Shown piece by piece: positions 12,501 through 22,790 of a stretch of DNA of 64,000 nucleotides. The notes beneath the pieces were generated by a model that was given only the letters and a program-made list of their open reading frames with translations, was not told where the DNA came from and made no database searches. The stretch is taken from NCBI GenBank assembly GCA_032622095.1, contig CP136069.1:18613326-18677325 (forward strand). Direction: 5' to 3'. The stretch is from Siphonodentalium dalli. Lineage: Eukaryota > Mollusca > Scaphopoda > Gadilida > Siphonodentaliidae. The position numbers and the translations under genes are program-made. Each line of letters opens with the position of its first letter. Position 1 is the stretch's first letter.

Positions 12501-15480
12501 CATTCGTGTCACACAATCACCATCATTCGTGACAAACAATCACCATCATTCATGTCACACAATCACCATCATTCGTGTCACACAATCACTATCATTCGTG
12601 ACACACAATCACCATCATTCATGTCACACAATCACCATCATTCGTGTCACACAATCACCATCATTCGTGTCACACAATCACCATCATTCATGTCACACAA
12701 TCACCATCATTCATGTCACACAATCACCATCATTCATGTCACACAATCACCATCATTCATGTCACACAATCACCATCATTCATGTTACACAATCACCATC
12801 ATTCGTGTCACACAATCACCATCATTCATGACACACAATCACCATCATTCGTGACACACAATCACCATCATTCATGACACACAATCACCATCATTCGTGA
12901 CACACAATCACCATCATTTGTGTCACACAATCACCATCATTAATGTCACACAATCACCATCCACCATCATTCATGTCACACAATCACCATCCACCATCAT
13001 TCATGTCACACAATCACCATCATTCATGTCACACAATCACCATCATTCGTGACACACAATCACCATCATTCATGTCACACAATCACCATCATTCATGTCA
13101 CACAATCACCATCATTCGTGACACACAATCACCATCATTCGTGCACACAATCACCATCATTCATGTCACACAATCACCATCATTCATGTCACACAATCAC
13201 CATCATTCATGTCACACAATCACCATCATTCGTGTCACACAATCACCATCATTCGTGACACACAATCACCATCATTCCTGTCATACAATCACCATCATTC
13301 ATGTCACACAATCACCATAATTCATGTCACACAATCACCATCATTCGTGACACATATAATCGGACAACAAATAATACAAGTGCGGAAGGATTCATATCAT
13401 TAGTAGGAAATGTTCAAATAATAAGTTCAACAAATAACAATAGAACAAACAACATGTTTGCTGAACTTATTATCTGATTCCTAGGGGAACTACTCATCAA
13501 TGAGTATTTAGTATAGAAAGGGTTAATAATGTAACTACTCATCAATGAGTATTTAGTATAGAAAGGGTTAATAATGTAACTAATCATCAATGAGTATTTA
13601 GTATAGAAAGGGTCAAACTTATTATCTGATCCCTAGGGGAACTACTCATTAATGAGTATTTAGTATAGAAAGGGTTAATAATGTAACTACTCATCAATGA
13701 GTATTTAGTATAGAAAGGGTTAAACTTATCATCTGATTACTATGGGAACTACTCACCAATGAGAATTTAGTATAGAAAGGGTTAATAATGTAACTACTCA
13801 TCAATGAGTACTTAGAATAGAAAGGGTTAAACTTATTATCTGATTCCTAGGGGAACTACTCATCAATGAGTATTTAGTATAGAGAGGGTTAAACTTATTA
13901 TCTGATTCCTAGGGGAACTACTCATCAATGAGTATTTAGTATAGAAAGGGTTAATAATGTAACTACTCATCAATGAGTATTTAGTATAGAAAGGGTCAAT
14001 AATGTAACTACTCATCAATGAGTACTTAGAATAGAAAGTGTTAAACTTATTATCTGATTCCTAGGGGAACTACTCATCAATGAGTATGTAGTATAGAAAG
14101 GGTCAATAATGTAACTAATCATCAATGAGTATTTAGTATAGAAAGGGTCAAACTTATTATCTGATCCCTAGGGGAACTACTCATCAATGAGTATTTAGTA
14201 TAGAAAGGGTTAATAATGTAACTACTCATCAATGAGTATTTAGTATAGAAAGGGTTAAACTTATCATCTGATTACTATGGGAACTACTCATCAATGAGTA
14301 TTTGGTATAGAAAGGGTTAATAATGTAACTACTCATCAATGAGTATTTAGTATAGAAAGGGTTAATAATGTAACTACTCATCAATGAGTATTTAGTATAG
14401 AAAGGGTTAATAATGTAACTACTCATCAATGATTATTTAGTATAGAAAGGGTTAAACTTATTATCTGATTCCTATGGGAACTACTCATCAATGAGTATTT
14501 AGTATAGAACGGTTTAATAATGTAACTACTCATCAATGATTATTTAGTATAGAAAGGGTTAAACTTATTATCTGATTCCTATGGGAACTACCCATCAATG
14601 AGTAGTTAGTATAGAGAGGGTTAAACTTATCATCTGATTCCTATGGGAACTACTCATCAATGAGTATTTAGTATAGAGAGGGTTAAACTTGTTATCTGAA
14701 CATTTCTTAGGAGAACTACTCATCAATGAGTATTTAGTATAGAGAGGGTTAAACTTATTATCTGAACATTTCTTAGGAGAACTACTCATCAATGAGTATT
14801 TAGTATAGAGAGGGTTAAACTTATCATCTGATTCCTAGGGGAACTACTCATCAATGATTATTTAGTATATAAAGGGTTAAACTTATTATCTGAACATTTC
14901 TTAGGGGACCTACTCACCAATGAGCATTTAGTATAGAAATGTATAACTTATTATCTGAACATTTCCTGTGGGATAACCACTCATCAATGATATGAGTATT
15001 TAGTATAGAAATGGTTAAACTTATTATCTGAACATTTTTTTGGGGAACTACTTATCGATGAGTTTTAGCATAGAAATGGTTAATAAGTACTACTAATCGA
15101 TGAGTATATATTATAGAAAGCTTTAATAAGGTAACTACTCATCGATGAATATTTAGTGTAGAAAGGTGTTAATAAGGTAACTACTCATCGATGAGTATTT
15201 AGTATCGAAAGCGTTAACAATTTCCAATTTTTATTTCCAGAGCATGGCAATTTCCAAATTGATGAAAAAATATCCTGTCATTTGCAGAATGAGGTCCCCA
15301 CTCCCAGAGTGAAGTCACTAAATTCACCCTCTGGGGACCTCATTTTGCAAATGACAGACACACTAAACTAAAAGCGTTAACAATTTTCAATTTTTTTCTC
15401 CAGAGCATGTCAATTTCCAAATTGATGAAAAAATCTCGGACCATGAACAAGATGAACAAGATGAAACCTCCATCAAATGA
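6375..15480 (+). CDS. 3' part of an unidentified gene with PP1-docking-like motifs (three exons)
   Basis: Exons 6375-6529, 8858-8969 and 15404-15480 join in phase: phase 0 at the first junction, a split AAG codon at the second. They end in TGA at 15478-15480 and give ~113 residues of a C-terminal tail. Exon 1 is highly charged and probably helical (VARKQREERAKRKQQK). It also holds PNSILKG, which contains the SILK motif. The terminal exon starts KHVNFQ, fitting the [RK]-x-V-x-F pattern. SILK followed by RVxF is a known arrangement in some protein phosphatase 1 regulators, so PP1 binding is a hypothesis. The end is acidic (DHEQDEQDE). The protein family is not recognised and the 5' exons are not identified. 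Introns are filled with minisatellites and MITEs. Confidence 0.6.
6545..6840 (+). mobile_element. Possible Helitron-like fragment
   Basis: It begins TATATATATAAAAGAGTAGG followed by CTGTCTGTCTGT. It shares with 8390-8510 the phrases GTGACTCGG and ACCAAATTGGGT/ACCATATTTGGT. The resemblance to non-autonomous Helitron 5' ends is an impression only. Confidence 0.3.
7079..7556. mobile_element. P3 TTAA MITE
   Basis: Reference description of family P3. Ends read TTAACC(C)TTTCAGTGCCA and its complement, here TTAA at 7079 and a mutated TTGA at 7553. The interior holds the shared ~68 bp palindromic module (7438-7506, loop GGCGACCTATGGTCGAC). The TTAA target and CCCTTT termini fit piggyBac-type non-autonomous elements; no transposase is present. 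Confidence 0.8.
7557..7861. other. No gene seen
   Basis: AT-rich sequence between two TTAA MITEs; nothing recognised. Confidence 0.4.
7862..8261. mobile_element. P1 TTAA MITE with two palindromic modules
   Basis: Reference description of family P1. Ends read TTAACCCTTTACCCAACA and its complement and are flanked by TTAA on both sides. Two copies of the ~68 bp palindrome (8013-8083 and 8163-8231) are separated by an A/T-rich spacer. It interrupts a dispersed repeat that continues at 8262 (related to 38747-39128 and 63331-63793). Confidence 0.85.
8262..8380. repeat. Fragment of the TTTAAAG dispersed repeat
   Basis: Shares CCAACAACAACAACATTT and CAGTTATCAGAATCGATTAATT with the copies at 38747-39128, 47524-47660 and 63331-63793. 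Confidence 0.6.
8390..8775. mobile_element. Possible non-autonomous Helitron-like element
   Basis: The 5' part resembles 6545-6650. The 3' part has a GC-rich self-complementary stretch (GGGCTGCAGGCCC) and ends ACCCCTCCAGCTAG, matching the hairpin-plus-CTAG style of Helitron 3' ends. Not verified. Confidence 0.35.
8858..8969 (+). CDS. Second recognised exon of the plus-strand gene
   Basis: Acceptor TTCTACAG and donor GCAGAA|GTGAGT bound 112 bp (37 codons + 1 base) in the phase left by the previous exon. It encodes DLCQKIMDEKERFSL and then a Ser/Thr/Arg-rich stretch (TSRATSRTES) that could be a phosphorylated linker. Confidence 0.6.
9125..13360. repeat. 23 bp minisatellite, ~180 copies
   Basis: A 4.2 kb array of ACAATCACCATCATTCGTGT-type units (23 bp). 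Positional variants include CGTG/CATG, GTCAC/GACAC, GTCGC/GTCAA, and a doubled CCATCCACCATC variant near 12957-13010. Because 23 is not a multiple of 3, three reading frames interleave; the many His/Ser/Thr-rich frames are not genes. It lies in the intron between exons 8858-8969 and 15404-15480. Confidence 0.95.
13420..15205. repeat. 45/62 bp composite minisatellite
   Basis: About 35 units of two interleaved lengths. The 45 bp unit (ACTACTCATCAATGAGTATT, then TTAGTATAGAAAGGGTTAA and a TAATGT tail) alternates with a 62 bp unit that adds ACTTATTATCTGATTCCTAG. Each unit has the near-palindrome TACTCATCAATGAGTA and the end AAAGGGTTAA, which looks like a TTAA-MITE terminus (compare 47109-47172). 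The array stops just before the splice acceptor at 15240. Confidence 0.9.
15208..15434 (+). repeat. 64 bp duplication of intron end plus exon start, split by an F3 MITE
   Basis: Positions 15208-15271 and 15371-15434 are near-identical 64 bp direct repeats carrying the polypyrimidine tract, the acceptor AG and the first ~30 bases of the terminal exon. Between them are 99 bases of F3 MITE sequence (15272-15370). Confidence 0.85.
15241..15371 (+). CDS. Alternative terminal exon running into MITE sequence
   Basis: The upstream acceptor (TTATTTCCAG at 15240) opens the same frame as the main terminal exon. It encodes KHGNFQIDEKIS and then runs through the F3 MITE for ~29 more codons to TAA at 15369-15371. 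It differs from the downstream copy by Val to Gly in the K-x-V-x-F motif, which would remove the putative docking residue. Whether it is spliced in is unknown. Confidence 0.35.
15404..15480 (+). CDS. Terminal exon of the plus-strand gene
   Basis: Acceptor TTTTTTTCTCCAG, 77 bp. It completes a split AAG codon and encodes KHVNFQIDEKISDHEQ, an acidic end and TGA. It contains the K-x-V-x-F motif. Confidence 0.6.
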
Positions 15481-15914
15481 AAAGTGTGAAGACGAAGCCA
15501 TCGTGACCTTGTTCTACCCTAGGATATTAGGCTTGGAAATATGCAGCTGGCAAGCAGTCAACTGACACCAAATTACTTGCGGCCGCAGGCAGCTGTCATT
15601 ATAATCGGTGCCATTTTCCTTTTGTGGTACAAAGCTTCAGCGCATTGGAGCCCCTATTGGCTTTTTATAGAGAGTTGAAAGCATAAATGATGCATTTATG
15701 GGCAACTATTGTTTTTTATTAATTAGATATGACATTTTTGTCCAGAACGGCTGTTATCGAAATATGTGAATATATCGCTTCAGTTTTCCCCTAAACCGAG
15801 TAATATTCTTTGATGATATCAGCAGTCTGAGTAATTTCATTTCAACACATCACAAATCCGAGTTATATGAATTTACGACATGTCGTAAATCTACTTCACT
15901 GCTAAATAATGTGT
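15481..15914. other. Probable 3' UTR and intergenic sequence
   Basis: Follows the stop of the plus-strand gene. No AATAAA signal was identified with confidence and no repeat family was recognised. Confidence 0.35.
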
Positions 15915-16380
15915 ACATATAGAGAATCTCCAATGAGTTATGTTGGTATATAAGATTTTATGAAACGAGTTTATTAAATTTAATTCACGAGTCGCAGACG
16001 AGTTGTGAATCAAATTTATCAAACAAATTTTATAAAATCTTATACCCCAACATAACGAGTAGGAGATCTTGTATATCACATGAAAAAAACTAGAACTTTA
16101 TGCCTTTTTAACAAATCAAAATCTTTAAAAGAAGATGAAAAATACATGTAAAATGCATACTGCATGGCGTTGGCCGAGATGCTTCACAACTGTATATGAC
16201 AGTATTGCGTGCTCTGCCTTGCAACGAAACATATAGTCCCCTTAATTTGCATCTTTGTTGTTGTGCCTATTTTCATTAGTGCAATGAAGTTGGACATTAA
16301 TTGAACTTTAATGAACAAAGCAATCATTTTGCAATGTCTGGTATTGGTGTCAAGCACAGCTTTTCTATATAGTATTAATC
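15915..16380. repeat. Dispersed repeat with hairpin end (copy 1)
   Basis: It starts with a hairpin: GAGTTATGTTGGTATATAAG near 15936 is complemented at about 16035-16060. It then continues through CCTTTTTAACAAATCAAA and GTATTGCGTGCTCTGCCTTG. The same order is found at 22325-22775. Confidence 0.7.
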
Positions 16381-16390
16381 CACTATGCTG

Positions 16391-16441
16391 GATAGCGTCA
16401 GTAAATTCACCCTCTGGGGACCTCACTCTGCAAATGACAAT
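16391..16441. mobile_element. F3 MITE fragment
   Basis: Short segment with AAATTCACCCTCTGGGGACC followed by a complemented TCATTTGCAG end, embedded in the preceding dispersed repeat. Confidence 0.6.
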
Positions 16442-16606
16442 GGTTAAACTGATATATAACCAAAATGTTTTAACTCTATTCAAATTTGTTTTCTTTTTTG
16501 TTATTGTTAATGTATATTGTACAAAATGTTTAATAAATATTTTAATTTGGATACCAGCCATGATACACAATTCCATGAGACCTATTAGGTTAAACATGAA
16601 ACAACA

Positions 16607-16874
16607 TTAACCCTTTTGTGATGGGGGTTGTGCTGGTGCAGCATTAAATACCCTGTGTTAGTGCATTAATTCTCTTATATTTGTGAGTCTCCCATGGGGA
16701 GCCTCACATATATAAGATAATGCACTGGCTTACAATATCAAGGTAAATATTGTTAGGCTAATGCATTCTCTTGTATATGCGAGGCTCCTTATCGGAGACT
16801 CGCATATATAAGAAAATGCATTGGCACAGGGTTGTTCACAAAATTTCAGGAAGCTCCAGTCATAGAAGGGTTAA
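16607..16874. mobile_element. P2 TTAA MITE
   Basis: Reference description of family P2. Ends share TTAACCCTTYCATGAYKGGA. One end continues with AGCTGCGCTGGTGCAGCATT (type A), the other with GCTTCCTGAAATTTTG (type B). TTAA flanks both sides (16607, 16871). Two copies of the ~68 bp palindrome with loop TCTCCCATAGGGAG are separated by a ~30 bp spacer containing AAGGTAAATATTGTTAGG. No coding capacity. Confidence 0.85.
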
Positions 16875-16878
16875 TAAA

Positions 16879-17000
16879 TGGATGTTGATTTTCTTACATT
16901 CCATGGAGTATGGATTCCGCATTCCACACATAAAAATGTCGGACCAACTTGCATCCGTACTCTATGGAAGGCAACAAAATATTAACACACATTCCTTATA
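16879..17000. repeat. Palindromic repeat fragment (GGATGTTGATTTTCTT type)
   Basis: ATTCCATGGAGTATGGA and a partial complement near 16950 form an inverted repeat. Related copies lie at 20985-21010 and, inverted, at 21518-21600. Confidence 0.5.
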
Positions 17001-17549
17001 TTTACACTCAACCGAGTGAACTGGCAGATTGGAAGATAAGAGCATTAAGCGACCCATTTCCAATGTTATTCTTGTGGCTTGATGCAAGTTGCGTTTACAC
17101 AAAAATGGATGCGAGTTGGGTTCAGCGTGCAATGCCATGTGACATAATTTCGACCATTCAACGTCCTTCATTCATGTTCCACAATGTGAATGCATGTGTG
17201 AATGTAAATATTACTGTTTACCCACTGGCACCAAATTGAATCCTAAGGTTAACTCCTACAAGTTTTAACTGTTTACCCATCAAAGCATAGGGCTGAGTAT
17301 CAAAGCAGATTAATGAAGATGAACATGTCTACACGTCTAAACAGTAAAGAGGGATAATTCTGGAAGGCAAATTGAGAAAAATATTTTTTGTGCTTTGACC
17401 AGCTTGTACCCTCCAAAAAAAGTCACCTCATATCCAATTATGAGTCAACTCGTAACCTCCAGCCGAGTCAATTTGTAAACTCCGACGTAATTTCATGTCC
17501 TCCTCTTTTATTTATAGCAACCATAGTGCTTGTTCATACATTAGGCAGT

Positions 17550-18020
17550 GGTGAATGACATCGTATATTTTTTTCTATATCCATCAGTGAATTTTCAAAG
17601 ATTGCGGGTATGGATTTTGGAGAAATTGTCACGTGACTTCCGGTTAGCAACGGTGTGGAGATTACCAAAGCGCAGAATCGGGAATGGACCATCTCGATAA
17701 AAACTAAATTAGCTACTTCACAACTTACAAAGAATTCCCCATGCCATTTAGGCCTATTTGTTTCATTAAGACTAATTTCATTGGTCAGCTTAATGAAAAC
17801 AGTGAAGACGTCATTTACATCATTTTGGATTTGTGGGCAAGAATCTAGACAAGATTGCACAATCCATGACAAATCTTGTCATGTCGTCTCCTCTACCTGA
17901 TATTACATACATTATTCTTAGCACCATGTCGCTGATAAAAGGACAATTTGAGGCACGTCATATGTGGTTGCTCCACTACATGTCACGTACGATTCATGTT
18001 AGGCTTCGAACTCATGTGTC
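17550..18020. repeat. ~430 bp dispersed repeat, copy 1
   Basis: Colinear with 23700-24145: CACGTGACTTCCGGTTAG, ACAAGATTGCACAATCCATG and TGTGGTTGCTCCACTA occur in the same order in both. Frames across it are not maintained between copies. Confidence 0.7.
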
Positions 18021-18253
18021 CACATTTGAATGACATGTCACTTTCCAAATACATGTACACCAGAAATAACTCAGTACATGGTACATTGAATTGACATGAC
18101 ACCTTCCAAACGTGTGTACACCATGCACAAGATGACTCAAAATCAGTGAAATGACTTAGTCTATGAATTTGTAAAATCAGTTATTCAATACCTTTATCTT
18201 CTTTTCTAAGGCAATTCTGTAAGTTCTACCATATTTATTCATCATATTTACAC

Positions 18254-18467
18254 TTAACCCATCCGTGACTGGAGCTTCCTGAAATTTTGAGTAAACCCTG
18301 TGCCAATGCATTCTCTTATATATGTGAGTCTCCCATAGGGAACCTCGCATATACAAGAGAATACATTGGCCTAACATACCTTGACCTTGTATGAAGTCAG
18401 TACATTCTTGCACTGGCACAGGATCTTTAATGCTGTACCAGCGCAGCTCCCGTCATGAAAGGGTTAT
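18254..18467. mobile_element. P2 TTAA MITE
   Basis: Type B end at the left (TTAACCCATCCGTGACTGGA), type A end at the right; one palindromic module at 18303-18370. Confidence 0.75.
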
Positions 18468-18530
18468 ACATGCATTCATGCTGTCGAACTTAAATGCAGG
18501 ATGTTGACTGGTTGAAATTTGAAATCATGT

Positions 18531-18894
18531 TACAGTAATGCCCTAAGTAATCGACCCCTTAACCACAGCAGAATTATGGGTAACTTTTCAGGATTTAGTC
18601 GGAAATATGGCTTGTTGCTATTCATCGGAAAGCTTTTCATGATTTAGTCGGAAATATGGCTTGTTGCCATTCATCGGAAAGCTTTTCAGGATTTAGTCGG
18701 AAATATAGCTTGTTGCCATTCATCGGAAAGCTTTTCAGGATTTAGTCGGAAATATGGCTTGTTGCCATTCATCGGAAAGCTCTCGGGGAGAGCTTTCCAA
18801 TGAATGGCAACAAGCCATATTTCCGACTAAATCCTGAAAAGTTACCCATAATTCTGCTGTGGTTAAGGGGTCGATTACTTAGGGCATTACTGTA
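18531..18894. mobile_element. F2 hairpin MITE with expanded left arm
   Basis: Normal F2 termini. The left-arm segment from TTTTCAGGATTTAGTCGGAA to CATCGGAAAG is repeated about four times (18587-18780, ~49 bp each), while the right arm has one copy. Confidence 0.85.
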
Positions 18895-19009
18895 TGTGAT
18901 GTTGAGTCCAGGCTCCAACTTGTTTCCATATTGCATGGACAGGACACAACTTACAATGCAGTACCAGAATATCATTTAAAACAGGCACTAAATTCTCTTC
19001 TAATATCTG

Positions 19010-20980
19010 CTAGCTGAGTGTATATATAGCTGAGTGTATATATAGCTGAGTGTATATATATAGCTGAGTGTATATATAGCTGAGTGTATATATAGCTGAG
19101 TGTATATATATAGCTGAGTGTATATATATAGCTGAGTGTATATATAGCTGAGTGTATATATATAGCTGAGTGTATATATATAGCTGAGTGTATATATAGC
19201 TGAGTGTATATATATAGCTGAGTGTATATATAGCTGAGTGTATATATAGCTGAGTGTATATATAGCTGAGTGTATATATAGCTGAGTGTATATATAGCTG
19301 AGTGTATATATAGCTGAGTGTATATATAGCTGAGTGTATATATAGCTGAGTGTATATAGCTGAGTGTATATATAGCTGAGTGTATATATAGCTGAGTGTG
19401 TATATATAGCTGAGTGTATATATAGCTGAGTGTATATATAGCTGAGTGTATATATAGCTGAGTGTATATATAGCTGAGTGTATATATAGCTGAGTGTATA
19501 TATATAGCTGAGTGTATATATAGCTGAGTGTATATATAGTTGAGTGTATATATAGCTGAGTGTATATATAGCTGAGTGTATATATAGCTGAGTGTATATA
19601 TAGCTGAGTGTATATATATATAGCTGAGTGTATATATAGCTGAGTGTATATATAGCTTATAGCTGAGTGTATATATAGCTGAGTGTATATATAGCTGAGT
19701 GTATATATATAGCTGAGTGTATATATAGCTGAGTGTATATATATAGCTGAGTGTATATATAGCTGAGTGTATATATATAGCTGAGTGTACATATAGCTGA
19801 GTGTATATATATAGCTGAGTGGATATATATAGCTGAGTGTATATATAGCTTAGTGTATATATATAGCTGAGTGTATATATAGCTGAGTGTATATATAGCT
19901 TATAGCTGAGTGTATATATAGCTGAGTGTATATATAGCTGAGTGTATATATAGCTGAGTGTATATATAGCTGAGTGTATATATATAGCTGAGTGTATATA
20001 TAGCTGAGTGTATATATATAGCTGAGTGTACATATAGCTGAGTGTATATATATAGCTGAGTGTATATATATAGCTGAGTGTATATATAGCTGAGTGTATA
20101 TATATAGCTGAGTGTATATATAGCTGAGTGTATATATAGCTGAGTGTATAGATAGCTGAGTGTATATATAGCTGAGTGTATATATAGCTGAGTGTATATA
20201 TATAGCTGAGTATATATAGGTGAGTGTATATATATAGCTGAGTGTATATATAGCTGTGTATATATAACTGAGTGTATATATAGCTGAGTGTATATATATA
20301 GCTGAGTGTATATATGTAGCTGAGTGTATATATAGCTGAGTGTATATATAGCTGAGTGTATATATAGATGAGTGTATATATAGCTGAGTGTATATATATA
20401 GCTGAGTGTATATATAGCTGAGTGTATATATAGTATATATAGCTGAGTGTATATATAGCTGAGTGTATATATAGCTGAGTGTATATATAGCTGAGTGTAT
20501 ATATAGCTGAGTGTATATATAGCTGAGTGTATATATAGCTGAGTGTATATATATAGCTGAGTGTAATAGCTGAGTGTATATATAGCTGAGTGTATATATA
20601 GCTGAGTGTATATATATAGCTGAGTGTATATATAGCTGAATGTAATAGCTGAGTGTATATATAGCTGAGTGTATATATAGCTGAGTATATATATAGCTGA
20701 GTGTATATATAGCTGAGTATATATAGCTGAGTGTATATATAGTATATATAGCTGAGTGTATATATATAGCTGAGTGTATATATAGCTGAGTGTAATAGCT
20801 GAGTGTATATATATAGCTGAGTGTAATAGCTGAGTGTATATATAGCTGAGTGTATATATAGCTGAGTGTATATATAGCTGAGTGTATATATAGCTGAGTG
20901 TTTATATATAGCTGAGTGTATATATAGCTGAGTATATATATATAGCTGAGTGTATATATAGCTGAGTGTATATATAAGGA
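19010..20980. repeat. 16/18 bp TA-rich minisatellite, ~120 copies
   Basis: Nearly 2 kb of GCTGAGTGTATATATA units, mostly 16 bp with 18 bp and occasional 14 bp variants. Some units are damaged (TAGCTTATAGCTGAG, GTGTAATAGCTGAG). The 685-codon minus-strand frame made of Tyr-Ile-Tyr-Thr repeats is a by-product. Confidence 0.95.
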
Positions 20981-21380
20981 ATTGATGTTGATTTTCTTGC
21001 ATTCTGTGGACTAAAGCCAGTACACACATCTACCACTCACATCATGTCACATGTCTCAAACACTGACTCAGATCGAGCACAATACTCGACGTCGGCGAAA
21101 CAATATAAAACTGGATTTTCCAACTAAGGACCAAATATCCAGAGGGCATGAACAGGTCAGACACCTTATGGTGAATAATATTAATCTGTATGTAGATGGA
21201 GTTAAACCTCACAACAGTGTGTTGGGGATTTGGACCTTGACTTGGGACCTTTGGTTTTTAACGCAACAAATGCGCGTACACCTTATACACAAATTTCTTA
21301 TGTAACCAGAGTTTTTCTTGGATAAGATGAGTTTGAAGCCTGCTTACATTTCAAAATGTTGTCAGTTTTGTATTCTCTGC
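20981..21380. other. Mixed sequence; no gene firmly supported
   Basis: Contains a fragment of the GGATGTTGATTTTCTT repeat. A frame from 21051 encodes an Arg-rich stretch (EHNTRRRRNNIK) followed by a possible donor GAACAG|GTCAGA, but its phase does not fit the candidate exon downstream. Confidence 0.3.
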
Positions 21381-21382
21381 AG

Positions 21383-21462
21383 CGGAACTCGACGCATTGA
21401 AGCAAAAGTTACAAGAGATAAAATATGTACGTAACGAGACTATAATACAAATGAAAAAGTAA
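21383..21462 (+). CDS. Possible exon, coiled-coil-like
   Basis: TTGTATTCTCTGCAG is a good acceptor. The frame needing one upstream base reads ELDALKQKLQEIKYVRNETI and ends at TAA (21460-21462); a GTACGT donor also exists at 21427. The required phase matches the end of the exon at 8969, so it could be an alternative 3' exon of the plus-strand gene. That is weak, since the main gene already ends at 15480. Confidence 0.3.
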
Positions 21463-21605
21463 ATTCAGGGAGGGGTGGGTGATACAGGGAACTAAGGGTT
21501 GAACCGATATAAATTTATAGAGTATGGAACACTCTCGATTTCCATAAAATATGTCAGACCAACTTGTATCCGTCCATGGAACGCAACAAAATCAACATCC
21601 ATTTC

Positions 21606-21853
21606 TTAACCCTTCCATGATTGGAGCTTCCTGAAAGTTTATGAAAACTCTGTGGCAATGAGTTTTTTTATATATGCGAGTTGCCTCATATATATAAGAG
21701 AATGCATTGGCAATATTTAGCTTGACCTTGTAAGTCAGTGTATTCTCTTATATATGCGAGGCTTCCTATGGGAGACTCAAATATATAAGAGAATGCACTG
21801 GCACAGGATCTTTTAATGCTGCACCAGCGCAGATCCCGTCATGAAAGGGTTAA
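21606..21853. mobile_element. P2 TTAA MITE
   Basis: Type B end left, type A end right, TTAA at both edges. The first palindrome is shortened; the second is at 21739-21800. Confidence 0.8.
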
Positions 21854-22320
21854 ATACCTCTGGTGTTGGATGGAAGACTCAACTGTGGGGCAATATATTG
21901 GGCCTGATTGCCTGAATAGTGATACTTGTTAAGATATGATGACTGCTGGAGGTTTAGCGTTGTGACATCAGAGATTAGACACCATTTTTTCTAAATAATC
22001 GGTTCAAAATGTTTGCAAATAGTACAACTTTTATGACTGGGACCATTCTTGATAAGAAATGCCAATAATTGATAAAATAATTTAAATGGTGACATGTCTT
22101 TATCTGATTGGTCAATAGCTATACAATATCTTCATTGAAACCTATGATATTTCCACCGATCCACTGGAAAATTAATTTCTTTTATCATACCGGTATGGTA
22201 ACCTCGTTCCAGAAATTAGAACCTCCATAAATTCTCTATATCACATTATCGCTCATTCCTGAATTTTTTTCTCCCAGTTATGCCTCACTCTTAAATACAT
22301 TATATTATATTATAGAGTGA
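21854..22320. other. No gene seen
   Basis: AT-rich, apparently single-copy sequence within this window. Confidence 0.4.
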
Positions 22321-22790
22321 TCTCCCCTGTATATAGAGGATCTCCAACGAGTTATGTTGGGATATATAGAGTGGTCTCCCCTATATAGAGGATCTCCAAC
22401 GAGTTATGTTGGGATATAAGATTTTATGAAACAAGTTTGATAAACCTGATTCACAAGGGTCATAGACGAGTTATGATTCAAATTTATCAAACGAGTTTCA
22501 TAAAATCTTATATCCCAACATAACGATCTTGTATATCACATAACGAAACTAGAGATTTATGCCTTTTTAACAAATCAAATTCTTTAAAAGAAGCTGAAAA
22601 ATGCATGTAAAATGCATACAGACACAGCGTTGGCTGAGACGCTTCACAACCGTATATGATAGTATTGCGTGCTCTGCCTTGCAACAAAACATATAGTCCC
22701 CCAATTTGCCTGTTTTTGTGTTTATTTTTGCTGGTATTGTTGTCAAGTGCAGTTTTTCTAACTAGTATTAATTGGCACAGTAATTTACTT
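22320..22790. repeat. Dispersed repeat with hairpin end (copy 2)
   Basis: Second copy of the 15915-16380 family. Its first ~55 bases (GAGGATCTCCAACGAGTTAT...) occur twice in tandem (22325-22385). Confidence 0.7.

Noticed and set aside
9016-13403. His-rich repeat proteins (HNHHHSCHTITII) in several plus frames
   Set aside because: A 23 bp unit gives all three frames in turn; all are by-products of the minisatellite.
16184-16610. Frames of ~100-137 codons on both strands
   Set aside because: They lie in a dispersed repeat also present at 22320-22790, where the frames are not preserved.
18972-21029. 685-codon minus-strand Tyr/Ile/Thr repeat protein
   Set aside because: It follows the 16/18 bp TA-rich minisatellite and shifts with its length variants; not a gene.
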